Made by a program: the position numbers and the translations under genes
From: Rutidosis leptorrhynchoides
Lineage: Eukaryota > Streptophyta > Magnoliopsida > Asterales > Asteraceae
Direction of reading: 5' to 3'
DNA length: 64,000 bases
Assembly: GCF_046630445.1 (NCBI RefSeq)
Contig: NC_092337.1
Coordinates: 366,674,001-366,738,000 of the forward strand
Notes under the pieces: model-generated
What the model was told of the DNA's origin: nothing
The model's database searches: none
Seen by the model: the letters and a program-made list of their open reading frames with translations, nothing else
Shown: piece after piece, positions 25,694 to 36,644 of the stretch
Position numbering within the stretch: the stretch's first letter is position 1
Layout of the letters: the number at the start of each line of letters is the position of its first letter

Positions 25694-28600
25694 TTAAGCA
25701 GTTGGAGGTGTTGACGTATCTTCTGGAAATAAATGCGGGTATTTCTTCTTCATCTGATCTTCACGCTCCCAGGTGAACTCGGGTCCTCTACGAGCATTCC
25801 ATCGAACCTTAACAATCGGTATCTTGTTTTGTTTAAGTCTCTTAACCTCACGATCCATTATTTCGACGGGTTCTTCAATGAATTGAAGTTTTTCATTGAT
25901 TTGGATTTCGTCCAACGGAATAGTGAGATCTTCTTTAGCAAAACATTTCTTCAAATTTGAGACGTGGAAAGTGTTATGTACAGCCGCGAGTTGTTGAGGT
26001 AGCTCTAGTTGGTAAGCTACTGGTCCGACACGATCTATAATCTTGAATGGTCCAATGTACCTTGGATTTAGTTTCCCCCGTTTACCAAATCGAACAATGC
26101 CTTTCCAAGGTGAAACCTTAAGCATGACCATTTCTCCAATTTCAAACTCTATATCTTTTCTTTTACTGTCCGCGTAGCTCTTTTGTCGACTCTGGGCGGT
26201 TTTCAATCTTTGTTGAATTTGGATGATTTTCTCGGTAGTTTCTTGTATTATCTCCTGACCCGTAATCTGTCTATCCCCCACTTCACTCCAACAAATCAGA
26301 GACCTGCACTTTCTACCATAAAGTGCTTCAAACGGCGCCATCTCAATGCTTGAATGGTAGCAGTTGTTGTAGGAAAATTCTTCTAACGGTAGATGTCGTT
26401 CCCAACTGTTTCCGAAATCAATAACACATGCTCGTAGCATGTCTTTAAGTGTTTGTATCATCCTTTCACTCTGTCCATCAGTTTGTGGATGATAGGCAGT
26501 ACTCATGTCTAGACGAGTTCCTAATGCTTGCTATAATGTCTGCCAGAATCTTGAAATAAATCTGCCATCCCTATCAGAGATAATAGAGATTGGTATTCCA
26601 TGTCTGGAGACGACTTCCTTCAAATACAGTCGTGCTAACTTCTCCATCTTGTCATCTTCTCTTATTGACAGGAAGTATGCTGATTTGGTGAGACGATCAA
26701 CTATTACCCAAATAGTATCAAAACCACTTGCAGTCCTTGGCAATTTAGTGATGAAATCCATGGTAATATTTTCCCATTTCCATTCCGGGATTTCGGGTTG
26801 TTGAAGTAGACCTGATGGTTTCTGATGCTCAGCTTTGACCTTAGAACATGTCAAACATTCTCCTACGTATTTAGCAACATCGGCTTTCATACCCGGCCAT
26901 CAAAAATGTTTCTTGAGATCCTTGTACATCTTCCCCGTTCCAGGATGTATGGAGTATCTGGTTTTATGAGCTTCTCTAAGTACCATTTCTCTCATATCTC
27001 CAAATTTTGGTACCCAAATCCTTTCAGCCCTATACCGGGTTCCGTCTTCTCAAATATTAAGATGCTTCTCCGATCATTTGGGTATTTCATCCTTTAAATT
27101 TCCCTTTTTTAAAACTCCTTGTTGCGCCTCCTTTATTTAAGTAATAAGGTTATTGTGAATCATTATATTCATAGATTTTACTCGAATGGGTTCTCTGTCC
27201 TTCCTGCTCAAGGCGTCGGCTACCACGTTTGCCTTCCCCGGGTGGTAACGAATCTCAAAGTCGTAATCATTCAACAATTCAATCCACCTACGCTGCCTCA
27301 TATTCAGTTGTTTCTGATTAAATATGTGTTGAAGACTTTTGTGGTCGGTATATATAATACTTTTGACCCCATATAAGTAGTGCCTCCAAGTCTTTAATGC
27401 AAAAACAACCGCGCCTAATTCCAAATCATGCATCGTATAATTTTGCTCGTGAATCTTCAATTGTCTAGACGCATAAGCAATCACCTTCATCCGTTGCATT
27501 AATACACAACCGAGACCTTGCTTTGATGCGTCACAATAAATCACAAAATCATCATTCCCTTCAGGCAATGACAATATAGGTGCCGTAGTTAGCTTTTTCT
27601 TCAATAATTGAAACGCCTTTTCTTGTTCATCCTTCCATTCAAATTTCTTCCCTTTATGCGTTAATGCAGTCAAGGGTTTTGCTATTTTGGAGAAATCTTG
27701 GATGAATCTTCTGTAGTAACCAGCCAATCCTAAAAATTGACGTATATGCTTCGGAGTTTTTGGGGTTTCCCACTTTTCAACGGTTTCGATCTTTGCCGGG
27801 TCCACCTGGATACCTTCTTTGTTCACTATATGACCGAGGAATTGAACTTCTTCCAACCAAAATGCACACTTTGAAAACTTAGCGTACAGTTTTTTTTCCT
27901 CAATACTTCTAGCACTTTTATCAAATGTTCTCCGTGCTCTTGATCATTCTTTGAGTAAATAAGTATGTCATCGATGAAAACAATGACAAACTTGTCAAGA
28001 TATGGCCCACACACTCGGTTCATAAGGTCCATGAACACAGCTGGTGCGTTAGTCAATCCAAACGGCATAACCATAAACTCGTAATGACCATAACGCGTCC
28101 TAAAAGCAGTTTTTGGAATATCATCCTCCTTTACTCGCATTTGATGATATCCAGAACGTAAATCAATCTTCGAATAAACCGACGAGCCTTGTAGTTGATC
28201 AAATAAGCCGTCAATTCTCGGCAGTGGATAACGGTTTTTGATGGTAAGTTTGTTCAACTCTCTGTAGTCAATACACAACCTAAATGTACCATCCTTCTTC
28301 TTGACAAACAAAACAGGAGCTCCCCATGGTGATGTGCTTGGTCGAATGAAACCACGTTCTAATAGTTCTTGCAGTTGGCTTTGCAGTTCATTCATCTCGC
28401 TGGGTGCGAGTCTATAAGGAGCACGAACTATTGGTGCAGCTCCTGGTACAAGATCTATTTGAAATTCAACAGATCGATGTGGAGGTAGTCCCGGTAATTC
28501 TTTCAGAAATGCATCGGAAAATTCTTTTGCGACGGGAACATTATTGATGCTCTTTTCTTCAGTTTGTACTTTATCGATGTGTGCTAGAACAGCATAGCAA

Positions 28601-29431
28601 CCTTTTCTTATTAGTTTTTGTGCCTTCAAATTACTAATAAGATGTAGCTTCATGTTGCCCTTTTCTCCGTACACCATTAAGGATTTTCCTTTTTCTCGTA
28701 TAATGCGAATTGCATTTTTGTAACAAATGATCTCTGCTTTCACTTCTTTCAACCAGTCCATACCGATTATCACTTCAAAAATCCCTAACTCTACTGGTAT
28801 CAAGTCAATCTTAAATGTTTCGCTAACCAGTTTAATTTCTCGATTCCGACATATATTATCTGCTGAAATTAATTTACCATTTGCTAATTCGAGTAAAAAT
28901 TTACTATCCAAAGGCGTCAATGGACAACTTAATTTAGCACAAAAATCTCTACTCATATAGCTTCTATCCGCACCCGAATCAAATAAAACGTAAGCAGATT
29001 TATTGTCAATAAGAAACGTACCCGTAACAAGCTCCGGGTCTTCCTGTGCCTCTGCCGCATTAATATTGAAAACTCTTCCACGGCCTTGTCCATTCGTGTT
29101 CTCCTGGTTCGGGCAATTTCTAATAATCTGGCCCGGTTTTCCACATTTATAACAAACTACATTGGTATAACTTGTTCCGACACTACTTGCTCCGCCATTA
29201 CTCGTTCCGACACCATTTGTTCCTTTCGTTCTGTTAACCCCTGGTCCGTAGACCTCACACTTCGCCGCGCTATGACCATTTCTTTTACACTTGTTGCAAA
29301 ATTTGGTGCAGAACCCCGAGTGATACTTTTCACACCTTTGGCATAGCTGCTTCTGATTGTTGTTGTTGTTGTGGTTGTTATTATTGTTGGGATGATTGTT
29401 GTAGTTGTTGTTGTTGTTGTTGTTGTTGTTT

Positions 29432-29511
<80 letters not shown>

Positions 29512-30345
29512 GGGCCGTTTGTTGTAGTTGCGATTGATGTTGCGATTGTTGGGATAATTGTTGCGATTATTATTGTAATTGCTGTTGTTGTTGTATTGGT
29601 GATTCTTATCACCGTTTTCCTCCCACTTTCTTTTGACTTGCTTCACATTGGCCTCTTCAGCCGTCTGTTCTTTAATTCTTTCCTCAATCTGGTTCACTAG
29701 TTTGTGAGCCATTCTACATGCCTGTTGTATGGAGGCGGGCTCGTGTGAACTTATATCTTCTTGGATTCTTTCCGGTAATCCTTTCACAAACGCGTCGATC
29801 TTCTCTTCCTCATCTTCGAACGCTCCCGGACACAATAGGCACAATTCTGTGAATCGTCTTTCGTACGTGGTAATATCAAATCCTTGGGTTCGTAACCCTC
29901 TAAGTTCTGTCTTGAGCTTATTGACCTCGGTTCTGGGACAGTACTTCTCATTCATCAAGTGCTTGAATGCTGACCACAGTAGTGCGTACGCATCATCTTG
30001 TCCCACTTGCTCTAGATAGGTATTCCACCATGTTAACGCAGAACCTGTGAAGGTATACGTAGCGTACTTCACTTTGTCCTCTTCAGTACACTTACTTATG
30101 GCAAACACCGATTCGACCTTCTCGGTCCACCGTTTCAATCCGATCGGTCCTTCGGTTCCATCAAATTCCTTAGGTTTGCAGGCAGTGAATTCTTTGTAGG
30201 TGCATCCTACACGATTTCCTGTACTGCTAGATCCAAGGTTATTGTTGGTATGTAGCGCAGCCTGTACTGTGGCTATGTTTGAAGCAAGAAAGGCACGAAA
30301 TTCCTCTTCGCTCATATTCAAGGTTTGTCGAGTAGTCGGTGCCAT
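25694..30345 (-). pseudogene. A2 gag-pol polyprotein, broken by a frameshift and several stops
   Basis: Same polyprotein as A1. From the ATG at 30343-30345 the frame is open through gag, zinc knuckles, protease and most of RT, including FIDD. A 1-base loss in a run of eight T (about 27890-27897; A3 has nine bases there) then shifts the frame. Further breaks are TAA at 27137-27139 (Gln), TGA at 27074-27076, TGA at 27050-27052, TGA at 26900-26902 (Trp) and TAG at 26531-26533 (Gln). The RNase H, integrase and chromodomain regions are still recognisable between them. The Asn-rich gag tract is expanded to about 60 codons compared with A1. The second zinc knuckle has Gln in place of the His ligand. 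Confidence 0.93.
29362..29600. repeat. Expanded (GTT)n coding repeat in A2 gag
   Basis: A GTT/AAC trinucleotide tract, almost pure from 29401 to 29511, encodes poly-Asn in the gag frame. A1 (about 870-970) and A3 (about 51376-51455) have shorter versions, so the repeat length has changed since the copies separated. Confidence 0.9.
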
Positions 30346-30482
30346 TTCCTTCAAATAGTCAAATGAAACAAGTTAATCATACAGAATATTAAGAGTAGTC
30401 AATAGTATCTCGTAGCATAATATGAACTCATTTATAAAAGCTTTTTCTTCGTATTAGCATTTTATAAGTTTAAATTCGGGTA

Positions 30483-30497
30483 GTACCTACCCGTTAA
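30483..30497 (-). other. Internal copy of the polypurine tract upstream of A2 gag
   Basis: The 15 bases GTACCTACCCGTTAA match exactly the tract next to the 3' LTR (25659-25673), yet lie about 140 bp before the gag start codon. A3 has the same copy at 52429-52443. Confidence 0.75.
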
Positions 30498-30685
30498 GTT
30501 CATATTTAGTAGCTAATATACAATTCAGCTACTACAATTCTATATGAAAAACTGATTATAATAATATTTCGCGTTCAAACTTTTATACAATATTTTACAA
30601 ACTTACAATACCGCTTATTTTACATAAAGCATGAAATATAGCACACAATAACTTTGATACAAGATAGTTGTGAAGATAATTCTAG

Positions 30686-31369
30686 CTAGTACACAAGCCG
30701 TTCAGCAAAGGTAATAAAGACACGTAATTTATACGTCCAGAAACAAGTCATGCATTCTGGTTTTACTAGGACTACTTCCCATCCTTGGTCTTGTGGAACA
30801 TAACTGTTATGGCCGTTGATAAGACAGCGTGTTGTAACATTGTCAAAGGGACGAGGGTTACGTAATGTCCAACAGTCCCGTAACAATCTAAAAACCTCAT
30901 TTCTTACCCCAATTACCGACTCCGTCACTTGTGGGAACGTTTTGTTTAATAGTTGTAGCCCGATGTTCTTGTTCTCACTTTGGTGAGAAGCGAACATTAC
31001 TAACTCGTAAGCATAACATGCTTCTTTATGTTGCATGTTAGCCACTTTTTCTAAATCACGAAGTCCTATATTCGGATATATTGAGTCAAAATAATTTCTT
31101 AACCCGTTGCGTAAAATAGCATTTGGGTTCCCCACAATATATGCGTCAAAGTAAACACATCGTAACTTATGGATTTTCCAATGTGATATCCCCCATCTTT
31201 CAAACGAAAGCCTTTTATAAACCAAGGAATTCTTGGAACGTTCTTCGAATGTCTTACAAACTGATTTCGCCTTAAATAGTTGTGCCGAGGAATTCTGACC
31301 GACTCTAGACAAGATTTCATCAATCATGTCTCCGGGTAGGTCTCTTAAAATATTGGGTTGTCTATCTAT
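30686..31369 (-). pseudogene. A2 extra ORF: F-box protein of the At2g35280-like type
   Basis: A sense ORF between the leader and gag. The N-terminal F-box is clear: LRDLPGDMIDEILSRVGQ, then SSAQLFKAKSVCKTF. A Sel1-like middle follows (NPNAILRNGLRNYF, then KEACYAYELVMFA), and the C-terminal Cys-rich segment has CMTCFWTYKL. This order matches plant At2g35280-like F-box proteins, which link substrates to SCF ubiquitin ligases through SKP1 (family knowledge). In A2 the expected start codon (31367-31369; ATG in A3) is ATA, but an internal ATG at 31325-31327 leaves 213 open codons; that protein would lack the first residues of the F-box. Its presence in both A2 and A3 shows it belonged to the element before duplication. 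Confidence 0.78.
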
Positions 31370-31507
31370 TTTGTGTTTTTAAACTGTAAAATAGACAAGA
31401 GTTAGATTCATAAAAAAAATTACTTATTAATACAAGCAATTTTTACATATATCATAAAGCATAAGCACACTATATTACATATATTACACCACACGAATAC
31501 AACTATC

Positions 31508-32119
31508 TTATTCCGACTCGCTTGTTTCTTCATCTTCGGTTTTGGTTCGTTTTGCCAAGTTTCTAGGGATATATGATGTTCCCCTAATACGAGCCGTCGT
31601 TTTTCACATTGGTTTAGAAAAACCTGGTGGTTTAGAGGTTCCCGGGTCATTGTTACAACTAAAGGGCTTCGGGGGTTGACGATACATATAAAGTTCATTG
31701 GGGTTGGAATTATATTTCTCTATTTTTATGCCATTTCCCTTATTATTTTCTTTTGCCTTTTTAAATTCAGTTGGGGTAATTTCTATAACATCATCGGAAT
31801 TCTCGTCGGAATCCGATTCATCGGAGAATTGGTAATCCTCCCAATATTTTGCTTCCTTGGTGGAAACACCATTGACCATAATTAACCTTGGTCGGTTCGT
31901 TGAGGATTTTCTTTTACTTAACCGTTTTATTATTTCCCCCACCGGTTCTATTTCCTCCTCCGGTTCCTCCTCTTTCGGTTCTGATTCTTCTTCCGGTTCC
32001 GACTCTTCTTCCGGTTCCTCTTCGGGAACTTGTGAATCAGTCCAAGAATCATTCCAATTTACATTTGACTCTTCATTATTATTAGGTGAGTCAATGGGAC
32101 TTGTTCTAGAGGTAGACAT
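31508..32119 (-). pseudogene. A2 extra ORF: acidic protein at the element's 5' end
   Basis: From the ATG at 32117-32119 the frame is open for 171 codons to a TGA at 31604-31606. It then continues 32 codons to a second stop at 31508-31510. Features are a Ser/Asn-rich start, a Glu-Pro repeat (PEEESEPEEESEPKEEE), a basic patch (RLSKRKSS), and another acidic cluster (DESDSDENSDD). I recognise no domain. A gag-accessory or chromatin-related role would be a guess. B is inserted so that its duplicated target ACATC overlaps this start codon, separating the ORF from its own 5' LTR. A3 has the same ORF with an added nonsense codon. Confidence 0.65.
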
Positions 32120-33613
32120 CTGAAAGGACCCGTCCTAATCCATCCGGACGAAGTCCATATCGATTATAAACGATTCACAACAGTTGATTACATCGCGAGG
32201 TACTTGACCTCTAAATGATACATTTTACAAACATTGCATTCGTTTTGAAAAGACAATCTTTCATTACATCTAAAGTTGACAGACATGCATACCATTTCAT
32301 AATATATTCAACTATAATTGACTTAATAAAGATCTTGATAAACTCAACGACTCGAATGCAACGTCTTTTGAAATATGTCATGAATGACTCCAAGTAATAT
32401 CTTTTAAATGATCAAATGCACAGCGGAAGATTTCTTTCGTACCTGAGAATAAACATGCTTTAAAGTGTCAGCCAAAAGGTTGGTGAGTTCATCAGTTTAT
32501 CATAAATAATCATTTCATAAATTTAATAGACCACAAGATTTCATATTTCCAATTCTCATAAACATACGTCCCATGCATAGAGACAAAAAAATATCATTCA
32601 TATGGATTGAACACCTGGTAACCGACATTCACAATATGCATGTAAGAATATCCCCATCATTCCGGGATCCTCCTTCGGACATGATATAAATTTCGAAGTA
32701 CTAAAGCATCCGGTACTTTGGATGGGGCTTGTTGGGCCCGATAGATCTATCTTTAGAGTTCGCGTCAATTAGGGTGTCTGTTCCCTAATTCTTAGATTAC
32801 CAGACTTAATAAAAAGGGGCATATTCGATTTCGATCATTCAACCATATAATGTAGTTCGATTACTTGTGTCTATTTCGTAAAAACATTTATAAAAGCGCA
32901 TGCATTCTCAGTCCCAAAAATATATATTGCAAAAGCATTAAAAAGGGAATAATGAAACTCACAGTATTGTATTTTGTAGTAAAAATACATATGACAATAT
33001 TGAACAAGTGTAGGGTTGGCCTCGGATTCACGAACCTATATCATTTGTATATTTATTAATATACATATCGTAATCGAATAAGTTTGTGTATATATAATTT
33101 ACTAGTTATATCAATTTTATATTAATAACATATATACGTCTCATATATTCATTTTGTATATAAAATATAAATTTTGTCATGTTATTTATTAAGATAGTTA
33201 TTATAGTAATACCCAATTTAATATTTGTAAGGATAAATATGATAATGATAATACTTAGTATTAGTTATACTGATAATAATTCTATTAGTAATAAAGTAAT
33301 GATATTAATAATATATAAAAGTAAATTTAATTTTATTGTTTGTGTTAGTTATGTTAATGATTTTTTTAAAATTACATAGTACTAATAATCATTATAGTGT
33401 ACATAATAATACTTACAAATAGTAATAATAATTATAAGGATTATGATACTTAATATGATAATTATAATACTGATAATAGTTATAATACTAGTAATTGATA
33501 CTAATAATAATATTATAACTTATAATTTGATACAAGTATTAGTTTTTAAGGAACAATTAATAAATTTTATGATTTTTATAGAAATTATAATAATATTCAA
33601 AATATTCATAATC

Positions 33614-33656
<43 letters not shown>

Positions 33657-33948
33657 AGAACAATACCAAAATGATAATTTTATAAATGATGATAATATTT
33701 ATATGTCGAGTAATAATAATACTTATAATCATAATAATATTATTAACTAATAATAATAATCATATCAATATTAGTGATAACAATCATAATAATAATAATG
33801 ATTCATTTTTAATACATATCTTAATGTTAACAACAATAGTCATTATAATACTAATACTCATCTTAATAATAATATATAATTTAGTAATAATCATAATGAT
33901 AATAATATTAATGTTACATATCAATAATAATAACAATCATAATAATTA

Positions 33949-33977
33949 ATAATAATAATAATAATAATAAGAATAAC

Positions 33978-34068
<91 letters not shown>

Positions 34069-34073
34069 TTTAT
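33949..34073. repeat. (AAT)n microsatellite in B 3' LTR
   Basis: About 125 bases of almost pure AAT/ATT repeat lie immediately downstream (minus-strand sense) of the tRNA-like segment. The matching tract in the 5' LTR is 42361-42497, of different length. Confidence 0.95.
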
Positions 34074-34106
34074 TACCACCTCAAATGCTCAAAAAGATAA
34101 ACAATT

Positions 34107-34177
34107 CGTCCATGCCGGGACTCGAACCCGAGACCTCTCGGTTATACCCGCAACTCCTAACCATCTGACTATTTAAG
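34107..34177 (-). other. tRNA-like segment in B 3' LTR (SINE head candidate)
   Basis: On the minus strand, TAGTCAGATGGTTAGG resembles a tRNA D-arm/A box, and GGGTTCGAGTCCCGG is a perfect T-arm/B box about 30 bases later. The layout is closest to plant tRNA-Glu. The acceptor ends do not pair, so this is not a working tRNA. An AAT-rich tail follows, as in tRNA-derived SINEs. The 5' LTR copy is at 42538-42608, with the B box changed to GGTTCTAGTCC. Confidence 0.65.
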
Positions 34178-35804
34178 TTATTCTGTTTTAACCCATAACC
34201 AAAAATATATAACCCGTAATTTATGTTTTATAAATCTTCATCCTCTTCACAGGATTACTAGTCGACCATAACCCATTTTTTTTTAAAGTTTTGTATTCTC
34301 AAATAACTAGACTAATAAATATTAATTGTTTTCAATAACAGAAAAAGAAATATATAATAAATAAAAATAAAAAAAAAAATTTGAGAAAGGCCTGCTGGCC
34401 GTCGTCAGTTAATGAAGAAAAAAAAATTGATCTAACTTTCAGGAACGTTTTAGACCAAGACCATAACACGAAATACATTTTAAATCAATCCTAGAAACAT
34501 GTGGAATCATCAATTTAATCTAAACTGCAACAGATGTCTCGAATTTGATCCAAGAACAATGGTTGACTTTTTTATTTGCAAACTTTGACTCGATAATTAA
34601 AACTCAATAAGAGGAATTAGAACTTAAGACTTTGCAGAAAGTTTAAGTGGGAGATTTGCAACATATCTGCATTGTTACATTTTCAAAATTCATTCTAATT
34701 CGAAATATGATAGAAAAGTTAAAGAACAGAGGTTACGGTTTTAAAAAAAATATCTTTTAAATTTCAATCAGAAAAAGTTGTTACAGGCTTTTGTATTTGA
34801 TAATTGATAATGTATAGTTGACTGACTTTCCAAATAATTTGAGTAATGTGATCGATTTATGGAACTAGAAGTCGACGGGAATTTTAATCAAGGAAATAAA
34901 AAAAATAAAAAAAAATAAAAAGTAGATTAAGATAGGCAACTGATTTTGGATGTTACTGATTATTGAAATCATCTTAGTACAGATTTTTAAAGACAGAAAC
35001 AAAAATCAAACACTGTATGATTTTGTCTTGAAACTGATTTTTGATTCCTTGAAGCAATAATGCGCATTTATTTATATATATATAAGTATAATCATGTTTA
35101 TATATCCGATTCTTAAATTTATAATATAATTTGTATTAATAAATATATAAGTATATTATTACTAATAATCCTAATAATATTAGTTATATTAATAATAATA
35201 ATTAATATTAATAATGATAATAATAATAACAATGATAATAGTAATAATATTTTTAATGATAATAGTATTGTTTGTAATAACGATATGATGTTATTAACAA
35301 AAATAATGATTTTTGTAAGTTTAGTAAAAAAAAAAAATGTTATTACAGATACCAATAACAATTCGTATAATAATACTAATGATACTTAATAATTATACCC
35401 AATAATAACTATAATGATATAACAAATTAAATGTATCAATTACAGTGTTATACTAATTTTAATGTAACAGTTATATTTAAACTTATAATTATACATATAT
35501 ATCTATATATTTACATTCTAATAGTAACTTAGATATTCTATTTATTTATTTTATATTTTTAATTCATATTGATTTAAATGTATTTTTATTACTTCCAAAT
35601 ATTATTATATATATAATTACATTTATATTTACATATTTATTTACACATAATTGTTCGTGAATCGTCGAGAATAGTCATAGGTTACTGAATCCGTGTAAAC
35701 AAATTCCAAAACTTTTGAGACTCAACTTTACAGACTTTGCTTATCGTATCGGAAACATATAAAGATTAAATTTAAATTTGGTCGGAAATTCCCGGGTCAT
35801 CACA

Positions 35805-35819
35805 GTACCTACCCGTTAA
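35805..35819 (-). other. Polypurine tract of B
   Basis: GTACCTACCCGTTAA directly abuts the 3' LTR, identical to the tract of the A elements. The following TTTCGTCCCGAAATTT is also shared with A. Confidence 0.75.
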
Positions 35820-35982
35820 AGAAATTTCGTCCCGAAATTTGATCGAGGTCGTCATGGTTAACAATAAGAATGTTTTCATGACGAATATGAGTTGATAAAT
35901 TGAGTATTATCATCACTGAGTAATATGGATAAAAATAACTCGATTATTTGAAGAGTACAAATGAAACTATCATGAGAGAGGT

Positions 35983-36092
35983 CTCAACGGCATCGTCCAC
36001 CTTCGCCCAAAAACTTGCCCAAATTTTTAGCCGTTAGTAAAATAAAAAAAATTCCAACGGCTATCCCAACGGTCACTTTTACACTATAAAAA
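35983..36092 (+). promoter_or_regulatory. Promoter of the B antisense gene: MSA cluster and TATA box
   Basis: TATAAAAA at 36085-36092 lies about 97 bases before the ATG, leaving a leader of about 70 bases if transcription starts 25-35 bases downstream. Upstream are two perfect matches to the plant MSA consensus YCYAACGGYYA: TCCAACGGCTA (36053-36063) and CCCAACGGTCA (36065-36075). A reverse-strand near match lies at 36028-36038 (ACTAACGGCTA, one mismatch) and a weaker one at 35983-35993. MSA sites bind three-repeat MYB proteins and give G2/M expression in genes such as B-type cyclins (established knowledge); their function here is inferred. Confidence 0.65.
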
Positions 36093-36188
36093 CACCAACC
36101 ATATACATCATTTTATACACTCAAACATATATTTCTTTTATATTTCCACCTTTCTCAAAATCAAAATCAAACACTCCCAAACTGCAAA

Positions 36189-36644
36189 ATGTTAACACTT
36201 CCCCCAATGATTGTTTCATTCAACGTTCATTACGGAGGTGATTTCTGTAATCAAATGAAGGAATATAAGTGGGGCGACAGTATTTCGTTTGAAGATATCG
36301 ACATTCGTGATGTTGGTTTACAAGACTTGTTATCCTTTCTGAAGGAAAAAGTTCCGTGTGAATTCACGTCTGTGTTCTTTTATAAAGACGATTATGATGC
36401 GGATTGTAGGGCAAGTTTTCTGTGTACCGATGATCAATGGTACTTTATAAAAGATACCATTGAAGATCGCGGTAAACGCATTTCCTTGTATGCTGTTCTT
36501 GAAGATGAAGAGACGTTGGGTTATCGTTACCTCGATGAATCAGCTAAAACAGCAGTTGAGGCATCAAGAGAAATACCGATGTCTCCAGAGTACCTCACGG
36601 ATGGTGAAATGACTGGTGAACGCTACTTTGCAGATGACAATTGA
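36189..36644 (+). CDS. Antisense gene inside B: 151-aa protein with PB1-like N-terminus
   Basis: A single intact exon with its own promoter, read opposite to B and about 385 bp from its 3' LTR. The N-terminal 105 residues (FNVHYGGDF, a central LQDLLSFLKEKVP, then FLCTDDQWYFIKDTI and ISLYAVLEDEE) look like the PB1-like domain found before MuDR-type and zinc-finger regions in many plant proteins. That assignment is by eye and moderate. The C-terminal 45 residues are acidic and unassigned. No transposase or zinc finger follows. Antisense ORFs next to the 3' LTR are known in Tat-lineage elements such as maize Grande; whether this one is related in origin is unknown. Codon content and the lack of stops suggest it was maintained until recently. 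Confidence 0.6.
   Translation: MLTLPPMIVSFNVHYGGDFCNQMKEYKWGDSISFEDIDIRDVGLQDLLSFLKEKVPCEFTSVFFYKDDYDADCRASFLCTDDQWYFIKDTIEDRGKRISLYAVLEDEETLGYRYLDESAKTAVEASREIPMSPEYLTDGEMTGERYFADDN

Larger units (their letters stand above)
32121..35804 (-). repeat. 3' LTR of B (3,684 bp)
   Basis: On the plus strand it runs from TGAAAGGACCC to CGGGTCATCACA. The first 900 bp are related to the A LTR (for example the block 32760-32845). The middle is extremely AT-rich with ATT/AAT repeats, including a long run at 33949-34073. A tRNA-like segment lies at 34107-34177. Compared with the 5' LTR there is a 22-base insertion near 34475 and different repeat lengths, so the two LTRs have had time to diverge. Confidence 0.93.

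Noticed and set aside
33179..33949. Ile/Asn-rich ORFs in the B LTRs (also 41613-42362 and 35119-35361)
   Set aside because: They arise from ATT/AAT simple repeats and show no domain or composition of a real protein.
34107..34177. Functional tRNA-Glu gene
   Set aside because: The acceptor arms do not pair, the D-arm is poor, and the second copy has a mutated B box. It fits a tRNA-derived remnant better.
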